Below the pieces are notes generated by a model. The model searched no databases, was not told where the DNA came from, and was given only the letters and a program-made list of their open reading frames with translations. Below, piece after piece: positions 24,618 through 32,779 of a stretch of DNA of 52,196 nt. Numbering within the stretch: the first letter of the stretch is position 1; every line of letters begins with the position of its first letter. The position numbers and the translations under genes were made by a program. The DNA comes from H17-190 sp034435615 (GTDB taxonomy: Bacteria > Chloroflexota > Dehalococcoidia > SM23-28-2 > HRBIN24): contig DAOTWZ010000029.1 of the NCBI GenBank assembly GCA_034435615.1, positions 1-52,196 of the forward strand. The letters run 5' to 3'.

Positions 24618-26015
24618 CTACACCCGGGCGACGCCGGTGCTGATGGCCGCCTCCTTCACTGCCTGGGCCACCGCCTGGAACATCTCCCGCTTGAAGATGC
24701 TGGGGACGATGTACTCCTCCGTCAGCTCGCTCTCGTCCACGGCGGCGGCGATGGCCTCGGCAGCGGCCAGCTTCATCTCCAGGTTGATCTCACGGGCGCG
24801 GGCGTCCAGAGCGCCCCGGAAGAGGCCGGGGAAGCAGAGGGCGTTGTTGATCTGGTTGGCGTAGTCGGAGCGCCCGGTGGCGATGATGCGCACGTGGGGC
24901 CAGGCCGACTCGGGGCGTATCTCCGGGTCGGGGTTGGCCAGGGCGAAGACGATGGGGTCACGGTTCATCTTCTTGATGTCCTCCACCGTCAGCAGGTCGG
25001 CGGAGGAGACGCCCAGGAAGAAGTCGGCTCCCTCCATGGCGTCGGACAGGGAGCCTTGCCGGCGCTCCCGGTTGGTGTTCTGGGCCAGCCACTCCTTCAT
25101 GGGGTTCATGGCCTCGCGGCGGCCTTCGTAGATGATGCCCAGGCGGTCCACCACCAGCATCTCCCTGACACCCAGCGAGAGGAGGAGCTTGGCGCAGGCG
25201 ACGCCGGCCGCCCCGGCCCCGGAGATGACAACGCGCAGCTCCTCCAGGGACTTGCCCACCAGCTTGAGGGCGTTGCGGAGGGCGGCCACCACCACCACGG
25301 CCGTGCCGTCCTGGTCATCGTGGAAGACGGGAATGTCCAGCTCCTCCCGCAGGCGGGCCTCGATCTCGAAGCAGCGGGGGGCGGCGATGTCCTCCAGGTT
25401 GACGCCGCCGAAACCGGGGGCCAGCAGCTTCACCGTGCGGACGATCTCGTCCACGTCCTGGGTGGCCAGACAGATGGGCCAGGCGTCCACGCCGCCGAAC
25501 TCCTTGAAGAGCATCGCCTTGCCCTCCATCACGGGCAGGGCGGCCTCCGGGCCCAGGTCTCCCAGGCCCAGGATAGCGGAGCCATCGGTGACGATGGCGA
25601 CGCTGTTGCCCTTGACGGTCAGCTCCCAGACGGCCTCCGGGAAGCGGGCGATGGCCCGGCTCACCCTGGCCACCCCCGGCGTGTAGACGATGGAGAGGTC
25701 CTGACGGGTGGCCACGGGCAGTCGGCACTGGACCTGCACCTTGCCCCCGCGGTGCAGGTCCAAGACGCGGTCGACCACGGTGTGGACGGTTACATCGGGG
25801 AGGGAGGAGAGCTCATTCGCCACCCGCCGGGCGTGCTCGTCGTCCGTGACCCGCACCAGGAAGTCACGGACGATGCTCTGGGCGCTGGCCTGCACCATGT
25901 CCACGGCGGTGATATCGCCGCCGGCGTCGCCGATGGCGGAGGCCACTTTGCCCAGCATTCCGGGGCGGTTCGGGTATTCCACACGGACGGTAAAGGTGTA
26001 ATCGCTGCCCAGCAT
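24618..26015 (-). CDS. NAD(P)-dependent malic enzyme with N-terminal ACT domain
   Basis: A 465-residue protein. Residues 1-80 form an ACT regulatory domain (TFTVRVEYPNRPGMLGKVASAIGDAGGDITAVDMVQ). The malic enzyme core follows: LSIVYTPGVARVSRAIA, ELTVKGNSVAIVTDGSAILGLGDLGP, IPVFHDDQDGTAVVVVAAL and the Rossmann motif VVISGAGAAGVACAKLL. It decarboxylates malate to pyruvate. The ACT domain implies control by a small ligand, probably an amino acid, which is unusual for malic enzymes but known in some bacteria. The NAD or NADP preference cannot be read reliably. It lies downstream of the VWA gene, with a promoter-like element 31 bases before its ATG. Confidence 0.93.
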   Translation of the reverse strand: MLGSDYTFTVRVEYPNRPGMLGKVASAIGDAGGDITAVDMVQASAQSIVRDFLVRVTDDEHARRVANELSSLPDVTVHTVVDRVLDLHRGGKVQVQCRLPVATRQDLSIVYTPGVARVSRAIARFPEAVWELTVKGNSVAIVTDGSAILGLGDLGPEAALPVMEGKAMLFKEFGGVDAWPICLATQDVDEIVRTVKLLAPGFGGVNLEDIAAPRCFEIEARLREELDIPVFHDDQDGTAVVVVAALRNALKLVGKSLEELRVVISGAGAAGVACAKLLLSLGVREMLVVDRLGIIYEGRREAMNPMKEWLAQNTNRERRQGSLSDAMEGADFFLGVSSADLLTVEDIKKMNRDPIVFALANPDPEIRPESAWPHVRIIATGRSDYANQINNALCFPGLFRGALDARAREINLEMKLAAAEAIAAAVDESELTEEYIVPSIFKREMFQAVAQAVKEAAISTGVARV

Positions 26016-26045
26016 GGTCGCCTCCTGGGGGGATAGAGACCGCTT

Positions 26046-26059
26046 TCCCAGGATACCAC
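26046..26059 (-). promoter_or_regulatory. Extended -10 promoter element of malic enzyme gene
   Basis: The minus strand reads GTGGTATCCTGGGA, an extended -10 (TGG-TATCCT) about 36-44 bases upstream of the ATG. The same 14 bases occur before atpA. No good -35 is visible, as expected for an extended -10 promoter. Confidence 0.45.
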
Positions 26060-26114
26060 GCCCTGTCTTACGCTCCAGAGAGCCCCGGTCGCCGGGGGCG
26101 CTGGCCGGCGGGCG

Positions 26115-29100
26115 CTAACGGGTCAGCTCGCGATAGAGCTGGGTGATGCGGGAGGGGAGGGACTCCACGTCCGGCACCACGGCGTAGCCGATGTCCTGAC
26201 ACATCTGCTTCAGGTAATCGTGGCCGTAGCGGTCCACCGTCAGGCAGAAGGGGACGATCCCCTTGCGCTTGGCCTCCAGCAGGGCCATATGGGTGTCGTG
26301 GATGGCGTACTCCTTCTCGGTGCGGTCGCGGCCGTAGCCGTGGTCCTGGGGGCGGCCGTCGGAGACCAGGAAGAGGATGCGCACCTTGGCGTCCGTCTGG
26401 TCCAGCTTGTAGGCGGCGTGGCGGATGGCCGGCCCCATGCGGGTGGAGCGCACGGGGGCGATCTTGTCGATGCGCCGCTTCACCCGCTCGGAGAAGGGCT
26501 CGTCCATCTCCTTGATGATGTAGAACTCCACGTTCTCCCGTCCGTAGCCGGAGAAGCCGTAGATGCCGTAGGTATCGCCGATGGTCTCCAGGGCGCGGAT
26601 GAGGAGGACGATGCTCTCCTTCTCCACGTCGATGATGCGCTTGGGCGGCGTCATCATCTCCTGGGCCCGCCGCGTCATCCACCAGGCGAAGTAGCGCCTG
26701 GGGTCGTCGTCGAAGTCGTCGTGCAGGAGGCGACGGGTGTGCTTGACGATCTCCTCGTCGGTGGAGGCGCTCATGTCCAGCAGGAAGGAGACGGCCACGT
26801 CCCGCTCCACCTTGTTGCGCCGCCAGTAGATCTTGCCGGGGGGCGAGGCGCCGGCCTCTCGCTCCACCAGGTAGTCCACCACGGCGTCCATGTCCAGGTC
26901 CTCGCCGTCCAGGAGGCGCTTGATCTTGCGGAAGAGCTCCGGCCGCAGCATCTCGAACTGGCGGCGGGTCTGGGCGGCGAGGGCGGCGTAGTGGGCCAGG
27001 GTGTGGTCGAAGTAGGCGGTGGTCCCCTCCCCCACCACGTATTCGACGATGCGGCACCAGCGGGGCTTGTAGTCGCCGGCCCGGAAGTCCCACTCGTCGT
27101 AGTAGTAGTGCCGCGGCTCCTGGGGCAGGGGCTGGTCGTCGGTGCTGGGGGTGCTGAGACCGCTGGTGCGCCGCACCTCCCGCCGGCCCTGCTTCTGGGC
27201 CTCCTGCTGCTCCTGCTGGGAGACCTCTTTCTGGAGGTTGGCCAGGAAGGCCTCTGCCGATTGCTGCAGGTCGTCCCCGGAGTCCTTCAGGTCTATCTCC
27301 AGGCTCTTCTCCAGCAGGGCCTGCACCTGCTCCTGAGTGAGGGAGGGCTGGGACTGCTGCTCTCCCCGTTGCTCCTGCCGCAGCTTGTCCAGGAGCTGGA
27401 CCAGCTCCGGCTTGAACTCGCCGCGGAACTCCACCGGCTGAGGGCTCTGGTAGGGCTGCTGCTCTCCCCGCCCCTGTAGCTGCTGCAACATCTGCTGGCC
27501 GTCCTGCCCCATGGAGGTGGAGGACTGGGAGGACTCCTCCTCCTGGCTCTCCCCCTCCTCCTGGGACTGCTCCAGGTACACGTTGGGGAGGGAGCTGGCC
27601 AGCTCGTAGAGGCGGAGGGTAGCCTCGGCGGCGTCCTCCACGGTGGCCTCCGGGGCCTGGACGGTCTGCAGGATGCCCAGGGCCTCCTCCAGGAGGGACA
27701 TGAGGCCGTCCGGCCACTCCAGGCGGTCCTGACCACCCAGGGAGGCTCGCACCAGGTTCTCCATGAAGGCCTGCTGCAGGGGCAGTTCATCGACCGGCGG
27801 GCGGCCTGCCAGCTCCTGCTCCTGCATGCGTCGGTATATCTGGCGGATGCCCGCGTATTCGCGGAGGATGCAGGCGTCTATGCGGCTGTCCTCCACGATG
27901 GTGAAGAGGTCTTCCGCCAGCCGCCGGTTGTCGAAGAGGTCGAAGAAGCGCTCCATGTCGGTGATGGGGGGGCGGTCAGGGTCGATGAGGCCCTGCTGGC
28001 GCCGCTCCTCCTCCCACTGGCGGCGACGGTTGGGGAAGAGGCGTCCCTCGCCCTCGAAGCGGAAGAGGAAGCTGCCGAACTCCAGGTGGCCCGCCTGGTG
28101 GGTGGCGTAGACCTTGTAGACGTTGAAGTTCTCCTGCTTGTCCTCGTACTCCTGCACCGCGGGCGGCAGGTAGATGGCGGTCCCCTCAGTGGTGGGGGTC
28201 TCGGCCCGTACCCAGCCTATCCCCTTCTCCGCCAGCGCCTCCGCCGAATGGATGGCCACGTCGGCGCCGGTGAGGGCTTTGCAGTACATGCGGAGGACGC
28301 CACTGACGCGGTTGAGGTCCAGGCGGGAGGAGAGGGCCTCCAGCATCTCCTCCGCTCGTATGGACTCCAGGCGGAAGAAGGCCTCCCCTCCCTCGCGGTT
28401 GACCTGGAGGAGGGCCAGCCCCTCCGCCTGCCAGGCCGCCACCTCGTCCTCGCGCAGGCGGGAGAGGACGCGGGGGAGGGACTTGAGGAACTCCATGGCT
28501 CCCACCGGGGAGTAGGTGACCAGCTCTTCGGCCAGGCTGATGAAGTAGCCGTGTCCCTCCGGCGTCACCTGGGCCAGGGAGCGGGCCGCCTCGGCGAAGT
28601 AGGTGAAGGCCTGTCGCCCCTCGTGGCCGATGACGTAGGAGGCGAGGCGGAGGAAGCGGCTCCGCTGCTCGGGGTGGATCTGGCCCAGGAGGGTGGGGCC
28701 CCGCTCCAGGTAGGAGCGGGCATCGGCCCAGCCGGCGTTGGCCAGGGACTCGGCGAAGCGCAGGAAGGCCAGGCGGTCCTCGTCCCGCAACGGCTCCAGG
28801 ACGTGAGGGGCCACGCCCAGGCAGTGGGCGGCCAGGTCGTAGGAGCGGTCGCAGAGGATGTCCAGGAAACGTACCAGCATCCCCACCTCGGCCAGGGAGA
28901 GGCGGGAGAGGAGGACAGGGCTGTGCTCGAAGAACTGGACGGCCAGGGAGGCGGACCGCCAGCTACCCTTGTAGAGCTGCCGCCCCAGGGTGACCCAGCG
29001 GCCCAGCCCCTCCTGACCCAGGAGGGGGACGGACGCCGGGCTGGCGCGGAAGTAGGCGGCGGCCAGGGCGGAGGAGATGGTGGTCAGCTCCCTGCCCTGA

Positions 29101-29366
29101 CGCGCCCATTCCCAGAAGCCGTGCGGGCCCAGGACGCGCGCCACCTGCGGGGAGGCCAGGTAGTACTCGCCGCTGGCCTCCCAGGCCCGCCAGGCCTGGC
29201 GCGCCATCTCCAGCCCTTCCTGGGCCCAGCGGGCCGTCTCCTCGGGCCCCAGCAGAGGGGCTATGTTGGGGAGGGCGCGCCGGAAGTCCGCCACCAGGGA
29301 GGGGGAGAAGGAGGAGAGCTCCCTCTCCAACTGCTCGAAGCCGCGTTGACCGCCTTTGTTATTCAA
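26115..29366 (-). CDS. Large VWA-domain protein, CbbO/NorD-like
   Basis: A 1083-residue protein. Residues 1-340 are a helical repeat-like region of many 'FLRFAESLANAGW/YFAEAARSLAQV' units. The middle holds a conserved block (YATHQAGHLEFGSFLFRFE) and a Gln/Glu/Ser-rich linker around 600-740. The C-terminus is a von Willebrand factor A domain with the MIDAS motif DMSAST starting at Asp864 and the distal LVSDGRPQDHGYG. CbbO/NorD proteins pair with a CbbQ/NorQ AAA+ ATPase to remodel Rubisco or nitric oxide reductase. No such target gene is in the window. The start is TTG 29366, overlapping the ATPase gene by 8 bp. The target is unknown. Confidence 0.88.
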   Translation of the reverse strand: MNNKGGQRGFEQLERELSSFSPSLVADFRRALPNIAPLLGPEETARWAQEGLEMARQAWRAWEASGEYYLASPQVARVLGPHGFWEWARQGRELTTISSALAAAYFRASPASVPLLGQEGLGRWVTLGRQLYKGSWRSASLAVQFFEHSPVLLSRLSLAEVGMLVRFLDILCDRSYDLAAHCLGVAPHVLEPLRDEDRLAFLRFAESLANAGWADARSYLERGPTLLGQIHPEQRSRFLRLASYVIGHEGRQAFTYFAEAARSLAQVTPEGHGYFISLAEELVTYSPVGAMEFLKSLPRVLSRLREDEVAAWQAEGLALLQVNREGGEAFFRLESIRAEEMLEALSSRLDLNRVSGVLRMYCKALTGADVAIHSAEALAEKGIGWVRAETPTTEGTAIYLPPAVQEYEDKQENFNVYKVYATHQAGHLEFGSFLFRFEGEGRLFPNRRRQWEEERRQQGLIDPDRPPITDMERFFDLFDNRRLAEDLFTIVEDSRIDACILREYAGIRQIYRRMQEQELAGRPPVDELPLQQAFMENLVRASLGGQDRLEWPDGLMSLLEEALGILQTVQAPEATVEDAAEATLRLYELASSLPNVYLEQSQEEGESQEEESSQSSTSMGQDGQQMLQQLQGRGEQQPYQSPQPVEFRGEFKPELVQLLDKLRQEQRGEQQSQPSLTQEQVQALLEKSLEIDLKDSGDDLQQSAEAFLANLQKEVSQQEQQEAQKQGRREVRRTSGLSTPSTDDQPLPQEPRHYYYDEWDFRAGDYKPRWCRIVEYVVGEGTTAYFDHTLAHYAALAAQTRRQFEMLRPELFRKIKRLLDGEDLDMDAVVDYLVEREAGASPPGKIYWRRNKVERDVAVSFLLDMSASTDEEIVKHTRRLLHDDFDDDPRRYFAWWMTRRAQEMMTPPKRIIDVEKESIVLLIRALETIGDTYGIYGFSGYGRENVEFYIIKEMDEPFSERVKRRIDKIAPVRSTRMGPAIRHAAYKLDQTDAKVRILFLVSDGRPQDHGYGRDRTEKEYAIHDTHMALLEAKRKGIVPFCLTVDRYGHDYLKQMCQDIGYAVVPDVESLPSRITQLYRELTR

Positions 29367-30249
29367 AGATCGAGTTCACCACCTCTTGGATGCTACGCTG
29401 GACGTCGTGCTCGTCGGTGAGGGCCCAGACCACCGCCACCTGGCAGGCCCGCCGCGGCGGTATCCCCCGGGCGATGAGCTTGCCGGCGTAGATGAGGAGC
29501 CGGGTGCTGGCCCCTTCGGTGAGGCCGTGCTCCTTGAGGTTCCTCACCTTCTCCCCCAGCTTGGCCAGGGACTCCGCCACCTCACGAGACACGCCCGCCT
29601 CGTGCTCTATTATTTTAGCCTCCAGCTCCCGAGGTGGGTAGTTGAACTCGATGGCCATGAAGCGCTGCCGAGTGCTGTGCTTCAGGTCTTTGAGGGCGCT
29701 CTGGTAGCCCGGGTTGTAGGAGATGACCAGGAGGAAGCCGTCCCGCGCCTCCACTATCTGGCCCAGCTTTTCGATGGGCAGGATGCGCCGGTGGTCCGTC
29801 AGGGGGTGGATGACCACCGTGGTGTCCTTGCGCGCCTCCACGATCTCGTCCAGGTAGCAGATAGCGCCGGCCTTGACCGCCCGGGTGAGGGGGCCATCGA
29901 TCCAGCGGGTCGTCTCTCCCTCCAGGAGGTAGCGGCCCACCAGGTCGCTGGCGGTCAGGTCTTCGTGGCAGGCTACCGTGACGAGGGGCAGGCTGGTGCG
30001 CGGTGGCTCACGGCCGGTGACGTCCTTGATGACGGTGAGGGGCCGCCCCAGGCGGTAGGCCATGTACTCCACGAAACGGGTCTTGCCGCAGCCGGTGGGC
30101 CCCTTGAGGAGCACCGGTATCTTCTGCTCGTAGGCGGCCGTGAAGAGCTCCACCTCGTCCGCCACGGGGACGTAGAAGGGCTCGTCCTCGATGAGGTACT
30201 CCTCGATGGCGTACTGCCGGTAGCCGCCGTTGCCCTGCATCTCTCCCAT
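29359..30249 (-). CDS. CbbQ/NirQ/NorQ-type AAA+ ATPase
   Basis: A MoxR-class AAA+ ATPase of about 296 residues. Walker A is GPTGCGKT (51-58 when counted from GTG 30252), Walker B is ICYLDEI, and sensor-type residues follow in LLVISYNPGYQS. The end has the CbbQ/NorQ C-terminal block (GASTRLLIYAGKLIARG). Such ATPases form hexameric rings that use ATP to remodel a protein complex through a VWA partner. The ATG 30249 overlaps the coaE stop as TGATG; GTG 30252 is also possible. The VWA gene overlaps its end, so the pair is tightly coupled. Confidence 0.92.
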   Translation of the reverse strand: MGEMQGNGGYRQYAIEEYLIEDEPFYVPVADEVELFTAAYEQKIPVLLKGPTGCGKTRFVEYMAYRLGRPLTVIKDVTGREPPRTSLPLVTVACHEDLTASDLVGRYLLEGETTRWIDGPLTRAVKAGAICYLDEIVEARKDTTVVIHPLTDHRRILPIEKLGQIVEARDGFLLVISYNPGYQSALKDLKHSTRQRFMAIEFNYPPRELEAKIIEHEAGVSREVAESLAKLGEKVRNLKEHGLTEGASTRLLIYAGKLIARGIPPRRACQVAVVWALTDEHDVQRSIQEVVNSIFE

Positions 30250-30863
30250 CACCTACCCTTGACATGCAAGCGGGCCTGGAGCCTCTCCCATTCCTGGTGC
30301 ACCTGCTGGCAGGTCTCCTCTATGGAGCAATCGGTGTCGATGACCACCTGGGCCCGCCTGACCCGCTCTTCGTTGCTCATCTGCGCCCTGACCCGCGCCA
30401 GGGCCTCCTCCAGGGGGATGCCGCTGCGAGCGGCCGCCCGCTGGGCGGCCACCTCGGGCGGTGCCACCGTCACCCAGACCTCGTCCACCAGGTCGTCCCA
30501 GCCGGCCTCTAGGAGGAGGGCGGCCTCCACCACCGCCACCTCCGTCCCCTGGGCGGCCAGCTCAGCCAGCCCCTCCTGGATCATCTCGCGGATACGGGGA
30601 TGGGTGATGGCGTTGAGCCGCCGCAGCGCCTCCGGGTCGGCGAAGACGATGCTGGCCAGCCGCTTGCGGTCTATGGTGCCGTCGGCCGCCACCACCTGCT
30701 GGCCGAAGGCCTCCACCACCTCCTGCCAGGCCGCCCGGCCCGGCTCGTAGACTCTGTGGCCCAGCAAGTCAGCGTTGAGGACGGCAGCCCCCTTCTGGCG
30801 GAGCATCTCGGCCACCGTGCTCTTCCCCGACCCCAGGCCTCCCGTAAGGCCGATGGCGAACAC
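30249..30863 (-). CDS. coaE: Dephospho-CoA kinase
   Basis: A 204-residue P-loop kinase that phosphorylates dephospho-CoA in the last step of CoA synthesis. FAIGLTGGLGSGKSTVAEML holds Walker A, and VLNADLLGHRVYEPG and ITHPRIREMIQEGL are family signatures. GTG 30863 is preferred: the open frame continues to 30959, but that extension runs across the promoter's start region and a palindrome, and homologues begin at this point. GGAGGT lies upstream. It is first in a coaE-ATPase-VWA unit; no functional link among these is known. Confidence 0.93.
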   Translation of the reverse strand: MFAIGLTGGLGSGKSTVAEMLRQKGAAVLNADLLGHRVYEPGRAAWQEVVEAFGQQVVAADGTIDRKRLASIVFADPEALRRLNAITHPRIREMIQEGLAELAAQGTEVAVVEAALLLEAGWDDLVDEVWVTVAPPEVAAQRAAARSGIPLEEALARVRAQMSNEERVRRAQVVIDTDCSIEETCQQVHQEWERLQARLHVKGR

Positions 30864-30902
30864 CTCTTCCCCTGTAACCTCCCTATTTATATGGAACAAA
30901 CG

Positions 30903-30920
30903 CCCCGACGGCCGTCGGGG
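30903..30920. repeat. Perfect 18-bp palindrome in coaE leader
   Basis: CCCCGACGGCCGTCGGGG is its own reverse complement and begins about three bases into the predicted coaE transcript. It could act as an operator or a 5' stem. Confidence 0.6.
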
Positions 30921-30929
30921 CTCAGCGTC

Positions 30930-30959
30930 ATTATATTGTGGGGCCGGTAGTGGCGTCAA
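30930..30959 (-). promoter_or_regulatory. Promoter of coaE-ATPase-VWA unit
   Basis: TTGACG (30959-30954) and a perfect TATAAT (30935-30930) on the minus strand are 18 bases apart. The start would be near 30923, leaving a leader of about 60 bases. Confidence 0.75.
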
Positions 30960-31001
30960 GGCCGATGGGGCGGGCAGCGCCGCCCCCTCTCAGGCGGCCC
31001 G

Positions 31002-31030
31002 TTGACACCGGCCGGGGTGGCTGCTAAACT
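31002..31030 (+). promoter_or_regulatory. Promoter of the T-box/trp transcript
   Basis: TTGACA at 31002-31007 and TAAACT at 31025-31030 are 17 bases apart. The start is predicted near 31037, directly before the T-box leader. Confidence 0.75.
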
Positions 31031-31036
31031 TAGCTA

Positions 31037-31390
31037 GCAAAATCGGATATACGGCCAAAGGCTGCGAACGGGGCTAGTAAGCGGCTGAGCGCAGCCCAGA
31101 GAGCCGGGCTGCGGGGGCTCGCTCCCGCATGGTGGGAGCCCGGTGCTGCAGCCGCCGCCGAATGGGCCCGGGAGCCGCCACCCGAAAGGGGCGGACTGGT
31201 CGCCCTCAGTAGGCGTGGACGGGTGGGGCGCCGTTATCCGCCCAGGGCATCGCCGGCCGGCGTTATGCCGCCTTCGTGTGGCGGCGCGGCTGGCCGTGCC
31301 CGCAAGGAGTGCCCGCCGGGGCACGGCGGGAACTAGGGTGGCACCGCGAGGAGGCCCTCGCCCCTAGGGGCGAGGGCCTCTGGCTACTTT
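31037..31390 (+). ncRNA. T-box riboswitch leader, tryptophan specifier
   Basis: The ~350-base leader has the ordered landmarks of a T-box. AGAGAG and GGTGGGAGC frame the stem I apical region, and GAA precedes the specifier TGG at 31163-31165. AGTAGGCGTGGACGGG and CGTTATC follow, and the T-box core AGGGTGGCACCGCG is at 31335-31348. The core's TGGC would pair with a tRNA ending GCCA, which fits the usual G discriminator of bacterial tRNA-Trp. A perfect 30-base terminator palindrome follows. Uncharged tRNA-Trp should favour the antiterminator and turn on the downstream trpB2-trpS-trpE genes. Specifier assignment is by inspection, not by folding. Confidence 0.9.
31351..31380 (+). terminator. T-box-controlled terminator
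   Basis: A perfect 30-base palindrome centred on CCCCTAGGGG, beginning two bases after the T-box core. It competes with the antiterminator; only a weak T-rich end (CTACTTT) follows. Confidence 0.8.
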
Positions 31391-31419
31391 AAGCGAGGAG
31401 ACAGTGCGAGGAGGGCGCC

Positions 31420-32775
31420 ATGCGTAACAAGTTCGTCCTGGACGAGGGCAGCCTGCCCACTCACTGGTACAACATCCTGGCGGACGTAGAGCCGCCGCCC
31501 CCACCTGTCCATCCCGCCACCGGCCAGCCTATAGGGCCGGAGGCGCTGGCGCCCCTCTTCCCCATGGAGCTCATCAAGCAGGAGGTCTCCCGGGAGCGCT
31601 ACATCCCGATACCGGACGAGGTCCGGGAGGTCTACCGCCTGTGGCGGCCCACTCCCCTCTATCGGGCCCGCCGTCTGGAGCGGGCGCTGGAGACGCCGGC
31701 CCGCATCTACTACAAGTACGAGGGCGTCTCCCCCGCCGGCTCCCACAAGCCCAACACGGCCGTCGCCCAGGCCTACTACAACAAGGCGGAGGGAGTGAGG
31801 CGCCTCACCACCGAGACCGGCGCCGGGCAGTGGGGCTCCGCCCTGGCCATGGCCTGCGCCTTCTTCGGCCTGGAGCTGAAGGTCTACATGGTGAAGGTCT
31901 CCTATCACCAGAAGCCCTACCGGCGGGTGTTGATGGAGACCTGGGGCGCCCAGGTGGTGCCCAGCCCCAGCCCGGATACCCAGTCCGGGAGGGTGGTCCT
32001 GGAGAGAGACCCGGAGTCGCCGGGCTCTCTGGGCATCGCCATCTCGGAGGCAGTGGAGGACGCCGCCAGCCGGGAGGACACCAAGTACTCCCTGGGCTCC
32101 GTCCTGAACCACGTCCTGCTGCACCAGACGGTGGTGGGGCTGGAGGCGCTGCGCCAGATGGAGATGGCGGGCGATTATCCGGACGTGGTCATCGGCTGTG
32201 TGGGGGGAGGCTCCAACTACGCCGGGCTGGCCCTTCCCTTCCTGCGGGAGCGGCTCGTCCTGGGGAAGAAGACCCGCTTCATCGCGGTGGAGCCGGAGGC
32301 CTGCCCCTCCCTGACCCGCGGTCAGTACACCTACGACTTCGGCGATACGGCGGGCACCACGCCTCTCATCAAGATGCACACCCTGGGCCACACCTTCATG
32401 CCACCGCCCTTGCATGCCGGCGGCCTCCGTTACCACGGCATGGCGCCCATCATATCCAAGCTGGTGGCCGACGGCCTCATGGAGGCCAGGGCCTATCACC
32501 AGACGCGGGTCTTTGAGGCGGCGGTCCAGTTCGCCCGGGCGGAGGGGATCGTCCCGGCGCCGGAGTCGGCCCACGCCGTGCGGGCGGCCATCGACGAGGC
32601 CCTGGCGGCCCGGGAGGCGGGGGAGGCGCGGGTGATCCTCTTCAACCTGAGCGGCCACGGCCACTTCGATCTGGCCGCCTATGACCAGTACCTGTCCGGC
32701 AGGCTGGAGGACTACGCTTACCCGGAGGAGATGGTGCGGGAGGCGCTGGCCCGACTGCCTCGCGTGGGAGGTTGA
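31420..32775 (+). CDS. trpB2: TrpB2-type tryptophan synthase beta-like protein
   Basis: A 451-residue PLP enzyme of the TrpB2 group. The cofactor Lys110 lies in SPAGSHKPNTAVAQAYYN, followed by TTETGAGQWGSALA and the phosphate-binding CVGGGSNYAGLALPF. The long N-terminus (LPTHWYNILADVEPPPPPVHP) is characteristic of TrpB2 as opposed to TrpB1. TrpB2 makes tryptophan from indole and serine, often independently of TrpA. It is the first gene behind the Trp T-box, with GAGGAGGG ahead of ATG 31420, so it should be induced when charged tRNA-Trp runs low. A TrpB1-type gene is also present at 40976. Confidence 0.93.
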   Translation: MRNKFVLDEGSLPTHWYNILADVEPPPPPVHPATGQPIGPEALAPLFPMELIKQEVSRERYIPIPDEVREVYRLWRPTPLYRARRLERALETPARIYYKYEGVSPAGSHKPNTAVAQAYYNKAEGVRRLTTETGAGQWGSALAMACAFFGLELKVYMVKVSYHQKPYRRVLMETWGAQVVPSPSPDTQSGRVVLERDPESPGSLGIAISEAVEDAASREDTKYSLGSVLNHVLLHQTVVGLEALRQMEMAGDYPDVVIGCVGGGSNYAGLALPFLRERLVLGKKTRFIAVEPEACPSLTRGQYTYDFGDTAGTTPLIKMHTLGHTFMPPPLHAGGLRYHGMAPIISKLVADGLMEARAYHQTRVFEAAVQFARAEGIVPAPESAHAVRAAIDEALAAREAGEARVILFNLSGHGHFDLAAYDQYLSGRLEDYAYPEEMVREALARLPRVGG

Positions 32776-32779
32776 GAGT

